The notes under the pieces: model-generated
Seen by the model: only the letters and a program-made list of their open reading frames with translations
Databases searched by the model: none
Told to the model about the DNA's origin: nothing
Part shown: piece after piece, positions 8,529 to 17,755 of the stretch
Layout of the letters: each line of letters starts with the position of its first letter
Position numbering within the stretch: the first letter of the stretch is position 1
Assembly: GCF_036880965.1 (NCBI RefSeq)
Contig: NZ_JBAJMV010000002.1
Location: forward strand, 124,001 to 188,000
Direction of reading: 5' to 3'
Origin: JAUASW01 sp036880965
Lineage (GTDB): Bacteria; Pseudomonadota; Gammaproteobacteria; Burkholderiales; Burkholderiaceae_C
DNA: 64,000 bases
Program-made: the position numbers and the translations under genes

Positions 8529-9749
8529 ATGGACATGACGCCTCACTTCCCCATCTACATGGATTACGGCGCGACGACGCCGGTAGACCCGCGCGTCGTC
8601 GACGCCATGATCCCGTGGTTGCGCGAGCATTTCGGCAACCCGGCATCGCGCAGCCACGCCTGGGGCTGGGAAGCCGAAGCCGCCGTTGAAAAGGCGCGCG
8701 AGCAGGTGGCTGCGCTGATCGGCGCCGACCCGCGCGAAATCGTCTGGACCTCGGGTGCCACCGAGTCCAACAACCTTGCCATCAAGGGCGCTGCCCACTT
8801 TTACCAAAGCCGCGGCAAGCACATCATCACGGTGAAGACCGAGCACAAGGCCGTGCTCGACACCACGCGTGAACTGGAGCGCCAGGGCTTCGAGGTGACC
8901 TATCTCTCCGTGAAGGAAGATGGCTTGCTCGACCTGGAGGTGTTCAAGGCCGCGCTGCGGCCCGACACCATCCTGGTCTCGGTCATGTTCGTGAACAACG
9001 AGATCGGTGTCATTCAGGACATTCCGGCCATTGGCACGATCTGCCGCGAGCGCGGCATCATCTTCCACGTCGATGCGGCGCAGGCCACCGGCAAGGTGCA
9101 GATCGACATGGCCACGCTGCCGGTCGACTTGCTGAGCCTGGCTTCCCACAAGACCTATGGCCCCAAGGGCATCGGCGCCCTGTATGTGCGCCGCAAGCCG
9201 CGCGTGCGCCTGGAAGCCCAGATGCACGGCGGTGGTCATGAGCGCGGCATGCGCTCGGGCACCCTGCCCACGCACCAGATCGTCGGCATGGGCGAGGCCT
9301 TCCGCATCGCCCGCGAGGAAATGGCCACCGAGGGCGAGCGCATCCGCGCGCTGCAGCAGCGTCTCCTGAACGGCCTGAAGGACATCGAGCAGGTCTTCGT
9401 CAACGGCGACATGGAACGCCGCGTGCCGCACAACCTGAACATCTCGTTCAACTACGTGGAAGGCGAGTCGCTGATCATGGGCGTGAAGGGCATTGCCGTG
9501 TCCTCGGGCTCGGCCTGCACCTCGGCCAGCCTGGAGCCGAGCTATGTCTTGCGCGCCCTGGGCCGCAGCGACGAGCTGGCGCATTCCTCGCTGCGCATGA
9601 CCATCGGCCGCTTCACGACCGAAGAAGAAATCGACTACGCAGTGACGATACTGAAAGACCGCGTGGCCAAGCTGCGCGAGCTCTCGCCGCTGTGGGACAT
9701 GTACAAGGACGGCATCGATCTGAGCACCATCCAGTGGGCAGCACACTGA
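8529..9749 (+). CDS. iscS: Cysteine desulfurase IscS
   Basis: A 406-residue PLP enzyme that removes sulfur from L-cysteine and passes it to IscU and to tRNA-thiolation enzymes. The PLP lysine is in SLASHKTYGPKG (K208), and the mobile active-site loop carries SSGSACTSAS (C330), which receives the persulfide. The C-terminal end (PLWDMYKDGIDLSTIQWAAH) matches the IscU-docking tail of group I desulfurases. The ATG at 8529 follows an AAGAAG ribosome site; MTPHF at 8535 is the only other sensible start. It lies between iscR and iscU. Confidence 0.97.
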   Translation: MDMTPHFPIYMDYGATTPVDPRVVDAMIPWLREHFGNPASRSHAWGWEAEAAVEKAREQVAALIGADPREIVWTSGATESNNLAIKGAAHFYQSRGKHIITVKTEHKAVLDTTRELERQGFEVTYLSVKEDGLLDLEVFKAALRPDTILVSVMFVNNEIGVIQDIPAIGTICRERGIIFHVDAAQATGKVQIDMATLPVDLLSLASHKTYGPKGIGALYVRRKPRVRLEAQMHGGGHERGMRSGTLPTHQIVGMGEAFRIAREEMATEGERIRALQQRLLNGLKDIEQVFVNGDMERRVPHNLNISFNYVEGESLIMGVKGIAVSSGSACTSASLEPSYVLRALGRSDELAHSSLRMTIGRFTTEEEIDYAVTILKDRVAKLRELSPLWDMYKDGIDLSTIQWAAH

Positions 9750-9775
9750 TCGAACGAACGAATTAGGAGAACACC

Positions 9776-10162
9776 ATGGCATACAGCGAAAAAGTCATCG
9801 ACCATTACGAAAACCCCCGCAATGTCGGCGCCTTCGAAAAGGGCGACGAGACCGTGGGCACGGGCATGGTCGGCGCACCGGCCTGCGGCGACGTGATGAA
9901 GCTGCAGATCAAGGTCAACCCGGCCACGGGCCTGATCGAGGACGCCAAGTTCAAGACCTATGGCTGCGGTTCGGCCATCGCCTCCAGTTCGCTGGTGACC
10001 GAATGGGTCAAGGGCAAGAGTCTGGACCAGGCGCTCTCGATCAAGAACACGCAGATCGCCGAAGAGCTGGCGCTGCCGCCGGTCAAGATCCATTGCTCCA
10101 TCCTGGCCGAAGACGCGATCAAGGCCGCGGTGGACGACTACCGCGCCAAGCACTCGCAATAA
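9776..10162 (+). CDS. iscU: Fe-S cluster assembly scaffold IscU
   Basis: A 128-residue scaffold on which [2Fe-2S] clusters are built. Cluster ligands are C37 (APACGD, with D39), C64 (TYGCGSAIASSS) and C107 (KIHCSILAED). The LPPVK motif recognised by HscA is present at 100-104. Length and motifs are canonical, and the start has a strong AGGAGA upstream. The partner genes iscS, iscA, hscB and hscA all flank it. Confidence 0.97.
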   Translation: MAYSEKVIDHYENPRNVGAFEKGDETVGTGMVGAPACGDVMKLQIKVNPATGLIEDAKFKTYGCGSAIASSSLVTEWVKGKSLDQALSIKNTQIAEELALPPVKIHCSILAEDAIKAAVDDYRAKHSQ

Positions 10163-10173
10163 GGGCTGAGCCG

Positions 10174-10497
10174 ATGTCCGTCACTCTGACCGAAGCAGCT
10201 GCACGCCATGTCACCCGCTACATCGCAAAGCGCGGTCGCGGTGTCGGTGTACGCCTCGGCGTCAAGACCACCGGCTGCTCGGGTCTGGCCTACAAGCTTG
10301 AGTACGCCGACGAGTTCGCGCCCGAGGATGTGATCTTCGAGGGCCATGGCGTGAAGATCCTGATCGACCCGAAAAGCCTGCCATACCTGGACGGCACCGA
10401 ACTCGACTTCGTGCGCGAAGGCCTCAACGAGGGTTTCAAGTTCCGCAATCCGCGTGAGAAGGACCGCTGCGGCTGCGGCGAGTCCTTCCGCGTGTAA
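10174..10497 (+). CDS. iscA: A-type Fe-S carrier IscA
   Basis: A 107-residue A-type carrier that delivers clusters or iron to apoproteins. The three conserved cysteines are C35 (TTGCSGLAY), C99 and C101 (DRCGCGESF). The ATG at 10174 gives the standard length, 11 bases after the iscU stop. A strong terminator-like hairpin follows 22 bases after its stop, separating it from hscB. Confidence 0.96.
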   Translation: MSVTLTEAAARHVTRYIAKRGRGVGVRLGVKTTGCSGLAYKLEYADEFAPEDVIFEGHGVKILIDPKSLPYLDGTELDFVREGLNEGFKFRNPREKDRCGCGESFRV

Positions 10498-10519
10498 AGT
10501 CCGGGCGGCATCCACAGTG

Positions 10520-10550
10520 GCGCGGCTTGAAAGGCCGCGCTTTTTGCTTT
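10520..10550 (+). terminator. Intrinsic terminator between iscA and hscB
   Basis: A perfect 7-bp GC-only stem GCGCGGC/GCCGCGC (10520-10526 with 10534-10540) and a 7-base loop are followed directly by TTTTTGCTTT. This is a textbook Rho-independent terminator lying inside the isc cluster, only 12-21 bases upstream of the hscB start. It should reduce hscB-hscA-fdx-tsaD transcription relative to iscRSUA. Confidence 0.75.
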
Positions 10551-10561
10551 CTCCACCGACC

Positions 10562-11080
10562 ATGCGCCTCGACGACGACGACTTCAGCCTCTTCGGCCTG
10601 CCCCAGCGCTTTGCGCAGGATGCGGCCGATATCGAGGCGCGCTGGAAGGCACTCGCCGCCAAGGTCCATCCGGACAAGTTCGCCGCCGAAGGCGGATCGG
10701 CCCAGCGCCAGGCCATGCAATGGGCCCTGCGCGTGAACGAGGCGCACCAGCGCCTGCGCGATCCGCAAAAGCGCGCAGGCTACCTTTGCGAACTGCGTGG
10801 CGCGGCCTTGCAGGCCAACGAGAACACAAGCATGCCGGCCGCCTTCCTGATGGAACAGATGGAATGGCGCGAGGCGCTTGATGAGGCGAGCGGCGCGGCC
10901 GCCATTGAAGCGCTGGACGAACAAGTGCTGGCCCGTGAGCGCGGCCTGCTGGCCGAAGCCGGCGAGTTGCTCGACGAGAAGAATGATCCGGCCGAAGCGG
11001 CCAAGCGGGTGAGGGCGCTGATGTTCGTGGCGCGCTTCCGCGCCGACATCGATAAGCGCCTGGACGCCCTGGGACACTAA
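10562..11080 (+). CDS. hscB: Fe-S assembly co-chaperone HscB
   Basis: A 172-residue J-domain protein that brings IscU to HscA and stimulates its ATPase. The J domain begins DDDFSLFGLPQRF and has the HPD triad at 36-38 (KVHPDKF). The C-terminal three-helix region (about 85-172) binds IscU. The ATG at 10562 lies immediately after the T-tract of the upstream terminator, so ribosome access may depend on that hairpin. hscA starts 3 bases after its stop. Confidence 0.95.
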   Translation: MRLDDDDFSLFGLPQRFAQDAADIEARWKALAAKVHPDKFAAEGGSAQRQAMQWALRVNEAHQRLRDPQKRAGYLCELRGAALQANENTSMPAAFLMEQMEWREALDEASGAAAIEALDEQVLARERGLLAEAGELLDEKNDPAEAAKRVRALMFVARFRADIDKRLDALGH

Positions 11081-11083
11081 GAC

Positions 11084-12940
<1,857 letters not shown>

Positions 12941-12960
12941 AGAGTTAGGCAGAGGCCCCC

Positions 12961-13296
12961 ATGCCCATCATCAAGATTCTTCCGCACGCCGAGTACTGCC
13001 CGGATGGCAGGTCGGTCACAGCGCCGGCTGGTACTTCGATCTGCGAAGCGCTGCTGGACAACCATATCGACATCGAACACGCCTGCGACCAGGTCTGCGC
13101 CTGCACCACCTGCCATGTCATCGTGCGCGAGGGCTTTGCCTCGCTGTCCGAGATGGAAGAGGGCGAGGAAGACATGCTGGACCGTGCCTGGGGCCTGGAG
13201 GCCAACTCGCGCCTGAGCTGCCAGGCCATCCTGGGCCAGAAGGACGTGACGGTCGAGATTCCGAAGTATTCGATCAATCACGCCAAGGAAGGCTGA
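12961..13296 (+). CDS. fdx: [2Fe-2S] adrenodoxin-type ferredoxin
   Basis: A 111-residue ferredoxin that supplies electrons to the ISC machinery. Ligands are C42, C48, C51 and C87 (EHACDQVCACTTCHV and LSCQAI), with the extra conserved C46. The length and acidic middle (SEMEEGEEDMLD), which docks on IscS, are typical. It is the last isc gene; tsaD starts 4 bases after its stop. Confidence 0.96.
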   Translation: MPIIKILPHAEYCPDGRSVTAPAGTSICEALLDNHIDIEHACDQVCACTTCHVIVREGFASLSEMEEGEEDMLDRAWGLEANSRLSCQAILGQKDVTVEIPKYSINHAKEG

Positions 13297-13300
13297 AGCC

Positions 13301-14341
13301 ATGCGCGTGCTGGGTTTCGAGTCGAGTTGCGATGAGACCGGCGTGGCCCTGGTCGAGTTCACCGAGCAGGGCGGCTCACCCAAGCTGCTCGCCGACGCCC
13401 TGCACAGCCAGATCTCCATGCACCAGGCTTATGGCGGCGTGGTGCCCGAGCTGGCCTCGCGCGACCATATTCGCCGCGTGATTCCCTTGACCCGCGAGGT
13501 CCTGGCGCGTGCCCAGGCCTCGCTGGCCGATGTTGACGTCATTGCGTACACGCAAGGCCCGGGACTTGCCGGTGCCTTGCTGGTCGGCGCGGGCGTGGCT
13601 GTATCGCTTGCCGCGGCGCTGGGCAAGCCGACGATGGCGGTTCATCACCTTGAAGGCCACCTGCTTTCGCCCTTCCTGTCCAGCGATCCACCGGAGTTTC
13701 CCTTCGTGGCCCTGCTGGTTTCTGGCGGCCACACGCAGCTGATGCGCGTCGATGAAGTCGGCAGCTACGAGCTGCTGGGTGAAACGATTGACGATGCGGC
13801 AGGCGAAGCGTTCGACAAGAGCGCGAAGCTCCTGGGCCTTCCCTATCCAGGCGGCCCGCATCTGGCCAAGTTGGCCGAAACCGGCAATCCGGAAGCCTTT
13901 GCCTTGCCTCGGCCGCTGATGCACAGCGGCAAGCCTGACTTCAGCTTCGCCGGCTTGAAGACAGCAGTGTTGACGCAAGTGAAGAAACTGGGCGATGCGC
14001 CGACCGAGCAGCAGCGGGCTGATCTGGCGGCGTCGACGCAGGCGGCCATCGTCGAGGTGCTTTTGAAAAAGTCTCTGCTGGCCTTGAAGGAATCAGGGCT
14101 GAAGCGCCTGGTCGTGGCTGGTGGCGTGGGCGCCAACAGGATGCTGCGCGAACAGTTGAACGCGGCCTGTGCCAAGCGCGGCATCCGCGTTCACTACCCC
14201 GAGCTGAGCCTGTGCACCGACAACGGCGCCATGATCGCCATGGCGGCTGCGCTGCGCCTGCAACGCGGCATCGGTGCAACGGCGCCCAGCGGCGGCGGAT
14301 TCGAGGTCCGGCCGCGCTGGGCCTTGGGCGAAGTCAGCTGA
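13301..14341 (+). CDS. tsaD: tRNA N6-threonylcarbamoyladenosine transferase TsaD
   Basis: A 346-residue catalytic subunit of the t6A37 tRNA-modification complex. It shows the family start RVLGFESSCDETGVAL, the metal-binding HHLEGHLLSPFL (H116, H120), the sugar-kinase-like VSGGHTQLM, and the C-terminal CTDNGAMIAMAA. It begins 4 bases after fdx, so it probably rides on the isc transcript and is exposed to the same IscR control and to the terminator upstream of hscB. Its last 8 bases overlap, tail to tail, the small heat-shock gene on the other strand. Confidence 0.96.
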   Translation: MRVLGFESSCDETGVALVEFTEQGGSPKLLADALHSQISMHQAYGGVVPELASRDHIRRVIPLTREVLARAQASLADVDVIAYTQGPGLAGALLVGAGVAVSLAAALGKPTMAVHHLEGHLLSPFLSSDPPEFPFVALLVSGGHTQLMRVDEVGSYELLGETIDDAAGEAFDKSAKLLGLPYPGGPHLAKLAETGNPEAFALPRPLMHSGKPDFSFAGLKTAVLTQVKKLGDAPTEQQRADLAASTQAAIVEVLLKKSLLALKESGLKRLVVAGGVGANRMLREQLNAACAKRGIRVHYPELSLCTDNGAMIAMAAALRLQRGIGATAPSGGGFEVRPRWALGEVS

Positions 14342-14747
14342 CGCTCAGCTCGCCGGCACCGGCCGGCACGCGCTTGGCCAGGGAGAGGGTCAGCACACCG
14401 TTCTCCAGCTTGGCGCTGGAGCCGGCCTGGTCGAGTTCCTGGGGCAGGGCAATGCTGCGCGAGAAGCGGGTCACCGAACGCTCACGATGCAGGACGCGCT
14501 CGCCATCGGGCAGGGCGACCGGCAGGGCCTGTTCGGCATCGACGCTGACGCGGCGGCCTTCAATGCGGATCTTCACGGCTTCCTTGGCGATGCCGGGCAG
14601 GTCCAGCTGCAGGGTGTAGCTCTGGTCACTTTCGGTCACGTCCAGCGCCGGGCTGCGCAGGGCGCGGGCATCGGGGTCGACATTGAACAGGCGTTCGATG
14701 CGTTGCGACAGGTCGGCGGAATGGCGGGTCATGGGGATCACAAACAT
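14334..14747 (-). CDS. Small heat-shock protein (Hsp20/alpha-crystallin)
   Basis: A 137-residue holdase chaperone. The alpha-crystallin domain spans about residues 38-125 (PALDVTESDQSYTLQLDLPG to the conserved ENGVLTLSLAKR), and the strand pairing motif RFSRSIALP is present. The C-terminus is short (AGAGELSVS) and lacks a clear I-X-I/V oligomer tail. The ATG at 14745-14747 is preceded by AGGAG; the longer frame to 14783 would bury that site. Reads away from the rpsO promoter region. Confidence 0.88.
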   Translation of the reverse strand: MFVIPMTRHSADLSQRIERLFNVDPDARALRSPALDVTESDQSYTLQLDLPGIAKEAVKIRIEGRRVSVDAEQALPVALPDGERVLHRERSVTRFSRSIALPQELDQAGSSAKLENGVLTLSLAKRVPAGAGELSVS

Positions 14748-14811
14748 GGTCTTCGCTCCTTGGGAGGGTGGGTTGCAAGGCACGCTGCGGCGCCCATGAA
14801 TCCCAAACTTG

Positions 14812-14833
14812 GCCCGCCGAGAGGCCTTTCAAG
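14812..14833 (-). promoter_or_regulatory. Candidate heat-shock (sigma32) promoter of hsp20
   Basis: On the minus strand an exact sigma32 -35 core CTTGAAA (14827-14833) lies about 80 bases upstream of the hsp20 start. A -10 matching CCCCATNT is not obvious; GCCAAGTT at the right distance is the best candidate and is poor. The position upstream of a heat-shock gene makes sigma32 control likely. Confidence 0.45.
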
Positions 14834-14857
14834 GGCCTGAAGAAATACAGGTTCGAG

Positions 14858-14890
14858 GGACTTGGAAGCGGCGCGAGCAGCCCCAAGTCC
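14858..14890. repeat. 8-bp inverted repeat in hsp20-rpsO spacer
   Basis: The arms GGACTTGG (14858-14865) and CCAAGTCC (14883-14890) are perfect and 17 bases apart. It lies between the two divergent promoters. It has no U-tract on either side, so an operator or a boundary structure is more likely than a terminator. Confidence 0.45.
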
Positions 14891-14944
14891 GATCGCTTGG
14901 CCATCTTCCAGGTCACCCCTTCAGGGCAACCCCCAGACTTGGGC

Positions 14945-15102
14945 TACAATCCGCAGGTTTTGCTGTTTGGCCATTCGTGGCTTGGTAGTGAATCAAGGCA
15001 CGGCACGGGTCGGTTTCACCTGTGACCGCAAGTTAAAACCTGGAAACCGTCTGCGAGCTAGCATTGCGCTGCCCAGCGGCTTCCGACATCTAGGAACGCA
15101 CC
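14945..15102 (+). promoter_or_regulatory. rpsO promoter -10 and long 5' leader
   Basis: A good -10 TACAAT lies at 14945-14950; the -35 is poor. Transcription from there would give a leader of about 145 nt before the rpsO ATG at 15103. S15 is known to autoregulate by binding structured rpsO leaders in several bacteria, and this length fits. I could not fold the leader to identify the S15 site. Confidence 0.5.
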
Positions 15103-15372
15103 ATGGCAGTCGCCGATATCAAGAAGGCAGAAATCGTCAAGTCGAACGCTCGCAGCGCCAATGACACCGGATCCCCGGAAGTCCAAGTTGCTCTGCTGAC
15201 CGCTCGCATCAACGACCTGACCCCCCATTTCAAGACCCACGCCAAGGACCACCACGGCCGTCGCGGTCTGCTGAAGATGGTCAACACGCGCAAGAGCCTG
15301 CTGTCCTACCTGAAGCGCAAGGACGCTGACCGCTACACCGCGCTGATCCAGAAGCTGGGCCTGCGCAAGTAA
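15103..15372 (+). CDS. rpsO: 30S ribosomal protein S15
   Basis: An 89-residue primary 16S rRNA-binding protein of the small subunit platform. It shows the typical SARSANDTGSPEVQVALLTARINDLT and the central helix HAKDHHGRRGLLKMVNTRKSLL ending LGLRK. It is followed by a strong terminator and then pnp, the universal rpsO-pnp arrangement. Confidence 0.98.
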   Translation: MAVADIKKAEIVKSNARSANDTGSPEVQVALLTARINDLTPHFKTHAKDHHGRRGLLKMVNTRKSLLSYLKRKDADRYTALIQKLGLRK

Positions 15373-15387
15373 TCTGGCGACGAAGTG

Positions 15388-15437
15388 AAAGAGCCTGTCT
15401 GGACTGCAAAGCCAGCACAGGCTCTTTGTCTTTCTGA
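15388..15437 (+). terminator. rpsO terminator
   Basis: A long hairpin begins 15 bases after the rpsO stop. The outer stem AAAGAGCCTGT/ACAGGCTCTTT (15388-15398 with 15417-15427) has 11 perfect pairs and an inner CTGG/CCAG. TTTGTCTTTCT follows. Strong enough to stop most rpsO transcripts, leaving read-through or a separate promoter for pnp. Confidence 0.8.
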
Positions 15438-15471
15438 ACCGCAGCTGGAGACGAGCTGACGTGGCGACGAT

Positions 15472-15518
15472 GTGTCATTCCATCGGGTTTTGAATCACGA
15501 ACCCCGATGGAATGGCAT
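15472..15518 (+). promoter_or_regulatory. Long hairpin in pnp leader, probable RNase III target
   Basis: The arms CATTCCATCGGG (15476-15487) and CCCGATGGAATG (15503-15514) pair perfectly over 12 bp; wobble and Watson-Crick pairs extend the base outward to 15472/15518. The loop is about 15 bases. The hairpin ends 70 bases before the pnp start. In E. coli, RNase III cuts a pnp leader hairpin, after which PNPase degrades its own message; this structure is in the right place for that. Confidence 0.65.
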
Positions 15519-15588
15519 CCCGCCAAACCCAGCTTCACTCCCGGTATTGAGCCCGCACCGCAAGCGGCTCGACTCAAGAGGAGATGAC

Positions 15589-17715
15589 ATGAGCATGTTC
15601 AACAAAGTCACCAAGACCTTCCAATGGGGTCCCCACACCGTCACGATGGAAACCGGCGAGATCGCCCGCCAATCGTCGGGTGCCGTGCTGGTGAACATCG
15701 ACGACACCGTGGTGCTGGCCACCGTGGTTGCCAAGTCCCAGGCCAAGGCTGGCCAGGACTTCTTTCCGCTGACCGTCGACTACATCGAGAAGACCTACGC
15801 CGCCGGCAAGATCCCCGGCAGCTTCTTCAAGCGTGAAGGCCGTCCGAGCGAGCTCGAGACCCTGACCTCGCGCCTGATCGACCGCCCGATCCGCCCGCTG
15901 TTCCCGGAGGGCTTCTTCAATGAAGTCCAGGTCGTGGTGCACGTGCTGTCGCTGAACCCTGAAGTCCAGGCCGACATCGCCGCCCTGATTGCTTCCAGCG
16001 CTGCCCTGGCCGTTTCCGGCATCCCGTTCAGCGGCCCGATCGGTGCCGCTCGCGTGGGCTATGTCAATGGCGAGTACATCCTGAACCCGGGCAAGACTGC
16101 CCTGATCGACTCCAAGATGGACCTGGTCGTCGCCGGCACCGAAGCCGCTGTGCTGATGGTCGAGTCCGAAGCCGACCAGCTGAGCGAAGACGTGATGCTG
16201 GGTGGCGTGGTCTACGGTCACGAGCAAAGCAAGATCGCCATCAACGCGATCCACGAGCTGGTGCGTGACGCCGGCAAGCCGGTGTGGGACTGGAAGGCTC
16301 CTGCCAAGAACGAGCCCTTCATCGCCAAGGTCAACGGCCTGGCCGAAGAAAAGCTGCGCGCCGCTTACCAGATCCGCTCCAAGCAAGCCCGTACGGAAGC
16401 CTGCCGCGCGGTCTACTCGAGCGTCAAGGAAGCCCTGAAGGCCGAAGGCGTTGAGTTCGACGGCGTCGAAGTCGACGGCCTGCTGTTCGAGATCGAAGCC
16501 CGCATCGTCCGCGGCCAGATCCTGGCCGGCGAGCCCCGCATTGACGGTCGCGACACCCGCACCGTGCGCGCCATCGAGATCCGCAACGGCGTGCTGCCCC
16601 GCACCCATGGTTCGGCCCTGTTCACCCGTGGTGAAACCCAAGGCCTGGTCGTTGCCACGCTGGGTACCGACCGTGACGCCCAGCGCATCGACGCGCTGGC
16701 CGGCGAGTTCGAAGACCGCTTCATGATGCACTACAACATGCCTCCGTTCGCCACCGGCGAAACCGGTCGCGTGGGCAGCCCGAAGCGCCGCGAAATCGGC
16801 CACGGCCGCCTGGCCAAGCGCGCGCTCATCGCTGCGCTGCCGAGCAAGGAAGACTTCCCGTACACGATGCGCGTGGTCTCGGAAATTACAGAGTCCAATG
16901 GTTCCTCGTCGATGGCTTCGGTCTGCGGCGGCTGCCTGGCACTGATGGACGCTGGCGTGCCGATGAAGGCCCACGTGGCCGGTATCGCCATGGGCCTGAT
17001 CAAGGATGCCAACCGCTTCGCCGTGCTGACCGACATCCTGGGCGACGAAGATCACCTGGGCGACATGGACTTCAAGGTGGCCGGCACGACCGCCGGCATC
17101 ACGGCCCTGCAGATGGACATCAAGATCCAGGGCATCACCAAGGAAATCATGCAGGTTGCGCTGGCGCAAGCCAAGGAAGCCCGCCTGCACATCCTCGGAA
17201 AGATGGTCGAAGCCATGGGCACGGCCAACACCGAGGTGTCGCAGTTCGCTCCGCGTCTGTACACGATGAAGATCAACCCCGAGAAGATCCGTGACGTGAT
17301 CGGCAAGGGCGGCGCCACCATCCGTGCGCTGACCGAAGAAACCGGCACCACGATCGACATCGGCGAAGACGGCACCATCACGATCGCCTCGACCGACGCC
17401 GACAAGGCCGAGCATGCCAAGAAGCGCATCCAGGAAATCACCGCCGAAGTCGAAATCGGCAAGGTCTACGAAGGTCCGATCACCAAGATCCTGGACTTCG
17501 GTGCCCTGGTGAACCTGCTGCCCGGCAAGGACGGCCTGCTGCACATCAGCCAGATCGCGCACCAGCGCGTCGAGAAGGTCACCGACTTCCTGAGCGAAGG
17601 CCAGATCGTCAAGGTCAAGGTCCTCGAGACGGACGAAAAGGGCCGCATCAAGCTGTCGATGAAGGCCCTGATCGAGCGCGACGCAGCGCCGGCTGCAGAA
17701 GCTCCCCAGCAATAA
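15589..17715 (+). CDS. pnp: Polyribonucleotide nucleotidyltransferase (PNPase)
   Basis: A 708-residue phosphorolytic 3'-5' exoribonuclease and degradosome component. It has two RNase PH domains, with the catalytic aspartates D486 and D492 in DILGDEDHLGDMDFK, a KH domain (IRDVIGKGGATIRAL, about 560-620) and an S1 domain (GKVYEGPITKILDFGALV, about 625-695). The ATG at 15589 is preceded by GAGGAG; a second ATG at 15595 is close. Its leader carries the hairpin described at 15472-15518. Confidence 0.97.
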   Translation: MSMFNKVTKTFQWGPHTVTMETGEIARQSSGAVLVNIDDTVVLATVVAKSQAKAGQDFFPLTVDYIEKTYAAGKIPGSFFKREGRPSELETLTSRLIDRPIRPLFPEGFFNEVQVVVHVLSLNPEVQADIAALIASSAALAVSGIPFSGPIGAARVGYVNGEYILNPGKTALIDSKMDLVVAGTEAAVLMVESEADQLSEDVMLGGVVYGHEQSKIAINAIHELVRDAGKPVWDWKAPAKNEPFIAKVNGLAEEKLRAAYQIRSKQARTEACRAVYSSVKEALKAEGVEFDGVEVDGLLFEIEARIVRGQILAGEPRIDGRDTRTVRAIEIRNGVLPRTHGSALFTRGETQGLVVATLGTDRDAQRIDALAGEFEDRFMMHYNMPPFATGETGRVGSPKRREIGHGRLAKRALIAALPSKEDFPYTMRVVSEITESNGSSSMASVCGGCLALMDAGVPMKAHVAGIAMGLIKDANRFAVLTDILGDEDHLGDMDFKVAGTTAGITALQMDIKIQGITKEIMQVALAQAKEARLHILGKMVEAMGTANTEVSQFAPRLYTMKINPEKIRDVIGKGGATIRALTEETGTTIDIGEDGTITIASTDADKAEHAKKRIQEITAEVEIGKVYEGPITKILDFGALVNLLPGKDGLLHISQIAHQRVEKVTDFLSEGQIVKVKVLETDEKGRIKLSMKALIERDAAPAAEAPQQ

Positions 17716-17755
17716 GCTGGCGAAGCGCCGCATCAAGGCAGGACAGCGAGCAAAC

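Larger units (their letters stand above)
14748..15102. other. 355-base intergenic region between hsp20 and rpsO
   Basis: No gene is visible. The left part holds the hsp20 leader and a candidate sigma32 element (14812-14833). The middle has an 8-bp inverted repeat (14858-14865/14883-14890). The hexamer ACTTGG or its complement occurs four times (14807, 14860, 14883, 14937). The right part holds the rpsO -10 element and a leader of about 150 nt. These parts are described separately. Confidence 0.7.
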
